A stretch of 52,181 nucleotides of DNA from Folioceros fuciformis. Its lineage: Eukaryota > Anthocerotophyta > Anthocerotopsida > Anthocerotales. The DNA lies in NCBI GenBank assembly GCA_049999805.1, contig JBNGIO010005928.1, forward strand, positions 41,916 to 94,096, read 5' to 3'. Shown one piece after another: positions 51,615 through 52,181 of the stretch (the stretch's first letter is position 1; the number at the start of each line of letters is the position of its first letter). Below the pieces are notes generated by a model. The model was given only the letters and a program-made list of their open reading frames with translations. It was not told the origin of the DNA and made no database searches. The translations under genes and the position numbers were made by a program.

Positions 51615-52181
51615 CTAGGTTTGCCTAAGAGAGGCAGACCCGGGACCCGTCAACACCGTGCTTGCAGGCCTGCGCTGCAAGTACACGTAATCTCCAGATG
51701 CAAACTTGCGGCCTTTGGGCTTCCACGAGCCCCCCCGCGTATAAGCATACCTCAGCTGGTCCCGATGCTGGGCCACAGCCAAATTATCCATAGCCATGGG
51801 AAGAATTCTTTGAAATACTTCTGCTCTGGCTTGAACCTGTGCCAAGCACACATTTGCATCTTTGCTCCAATCAACAGGGATGGAGTAGGTGTCCTTCACC
51901 ACATTCGGCAACACTGCGTTGCGTCCAAATAACAAAAAGTATGGACTGAAACTTCCAAGAGCTGCCTGCACACTGACCCTGTACCCCAACACGATGTAAG
52001 GGAGCAATTCATCCCAACACTTGGGCTCCACAGTAATGCAGTATTTCCTTAGTGCATCCTTGAAGGTCTGCACTAGCCTTTCTGCCAGGCCATCGGCCTG
52101 TGGATGATCCCTCGATGTCCTCCTGTGATCAATGAGACTCCTGTCGAGCAAGGTCTGGAATTCACCTCGAAACTCGTTACC
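51615..52181 (-). pseudogene. Ty3-type retrotransposon integrase C-terminus (cut by window end)
   Basis: The minus-strand frame is open from the window edge. It reads GNEFRGEFQTLLDRSL, then HPQADGLAERLVQTFKDALR with the catalytic Glu of the D,D-35-E core, then CWDELLPYIVLGYRVSVQAA and SPYFLLFGRNAVLP, the usual order in Ty3 integrases. After a linker (AQHRDQLRYAYTRGG; FASGDYVYLQRR), it stops at TAG 51617-51615, earlier than the usual integrase tail, so it may be prematurely terminated. The first two catalytic Asp residues lie outside the window. Confidence 0.85.

Overview
This is nuclear DNA of a streptophyte, most likely a non-seed land plant (bryophyte-like). The reasons are spliced genes with short GT-AG introns (about 70-140 bp in most genes), a plastid-type sigma factor, two TTTAGGG units, plant Copia and Ty3 retrotransposons, and a decayed nuclear copy of a mitochondrial small-subunit rRNA end that looks bryophyte-like. 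Species cannot be fixed from the sequence. All exon models were derived by hand from splice signals, reading phase and remembered family conservation. No alignment or database search was run.

Layout. 1-2650 (+): the end of one unidentified gene and the last exons of a second. 3426-6254 (-): a nine-exon plastid RNA polymerase sigma factor. 6255-10776: AT-rich, gene-free DNA with a 46-bp tandem array and the mitochondrial rRNA insert. 10777-23007 (-): a decayed Copia retrotransposon whose 3' part was invaded by a second complete Copia element (11714-17408). The inner element has 202-bp LTRs, a 5-bp target-site duplication and a Met-initiator tRNA primer site.

23687-24668 (+): intact ribosomal protein S5 (uS7). 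24891-25670 (-): a probable small secreted protein. 26405-29838 (+): intact glutamine:fructose-6-phosphate amidotransferase (GFAT). 29839-32998: low-complexity spacer. 32999-34324 (-): single-exon F-box/kelch-like gene. 34325-37489: GC-rich microsatellite spacer with a 100-N assembly gap. 37490-39734 (+): an unusual 690-residue protein with a C-terminal PEBP domain. 40029-41355 (-): a membrane-anchored FkbM-type methyltransferase. 43634-44210 (-): LINE remnant. 44889-46084 (+): broken GBA2-type glucosylceramidase. 46815-48025 (-): GINS subunit PSF2, complete except for one in-frame TAA. 51615-52181 (-): Ty3 integrase end, cut by the window edge.

The genes are unrelated housekeeping and accessory genes, not an operon or pathway. 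I saw no self-contained novel system. The most notable items are the PEBP protein with its long acidic N-terminus, the strong bias of retroelement stop codons toward TAG at former Gln/Trp codons (a pattern expected from CHG cytosine methylation and deamination), two GC-AG introns in conserved genes, and the single nonsense codon in PSF2.
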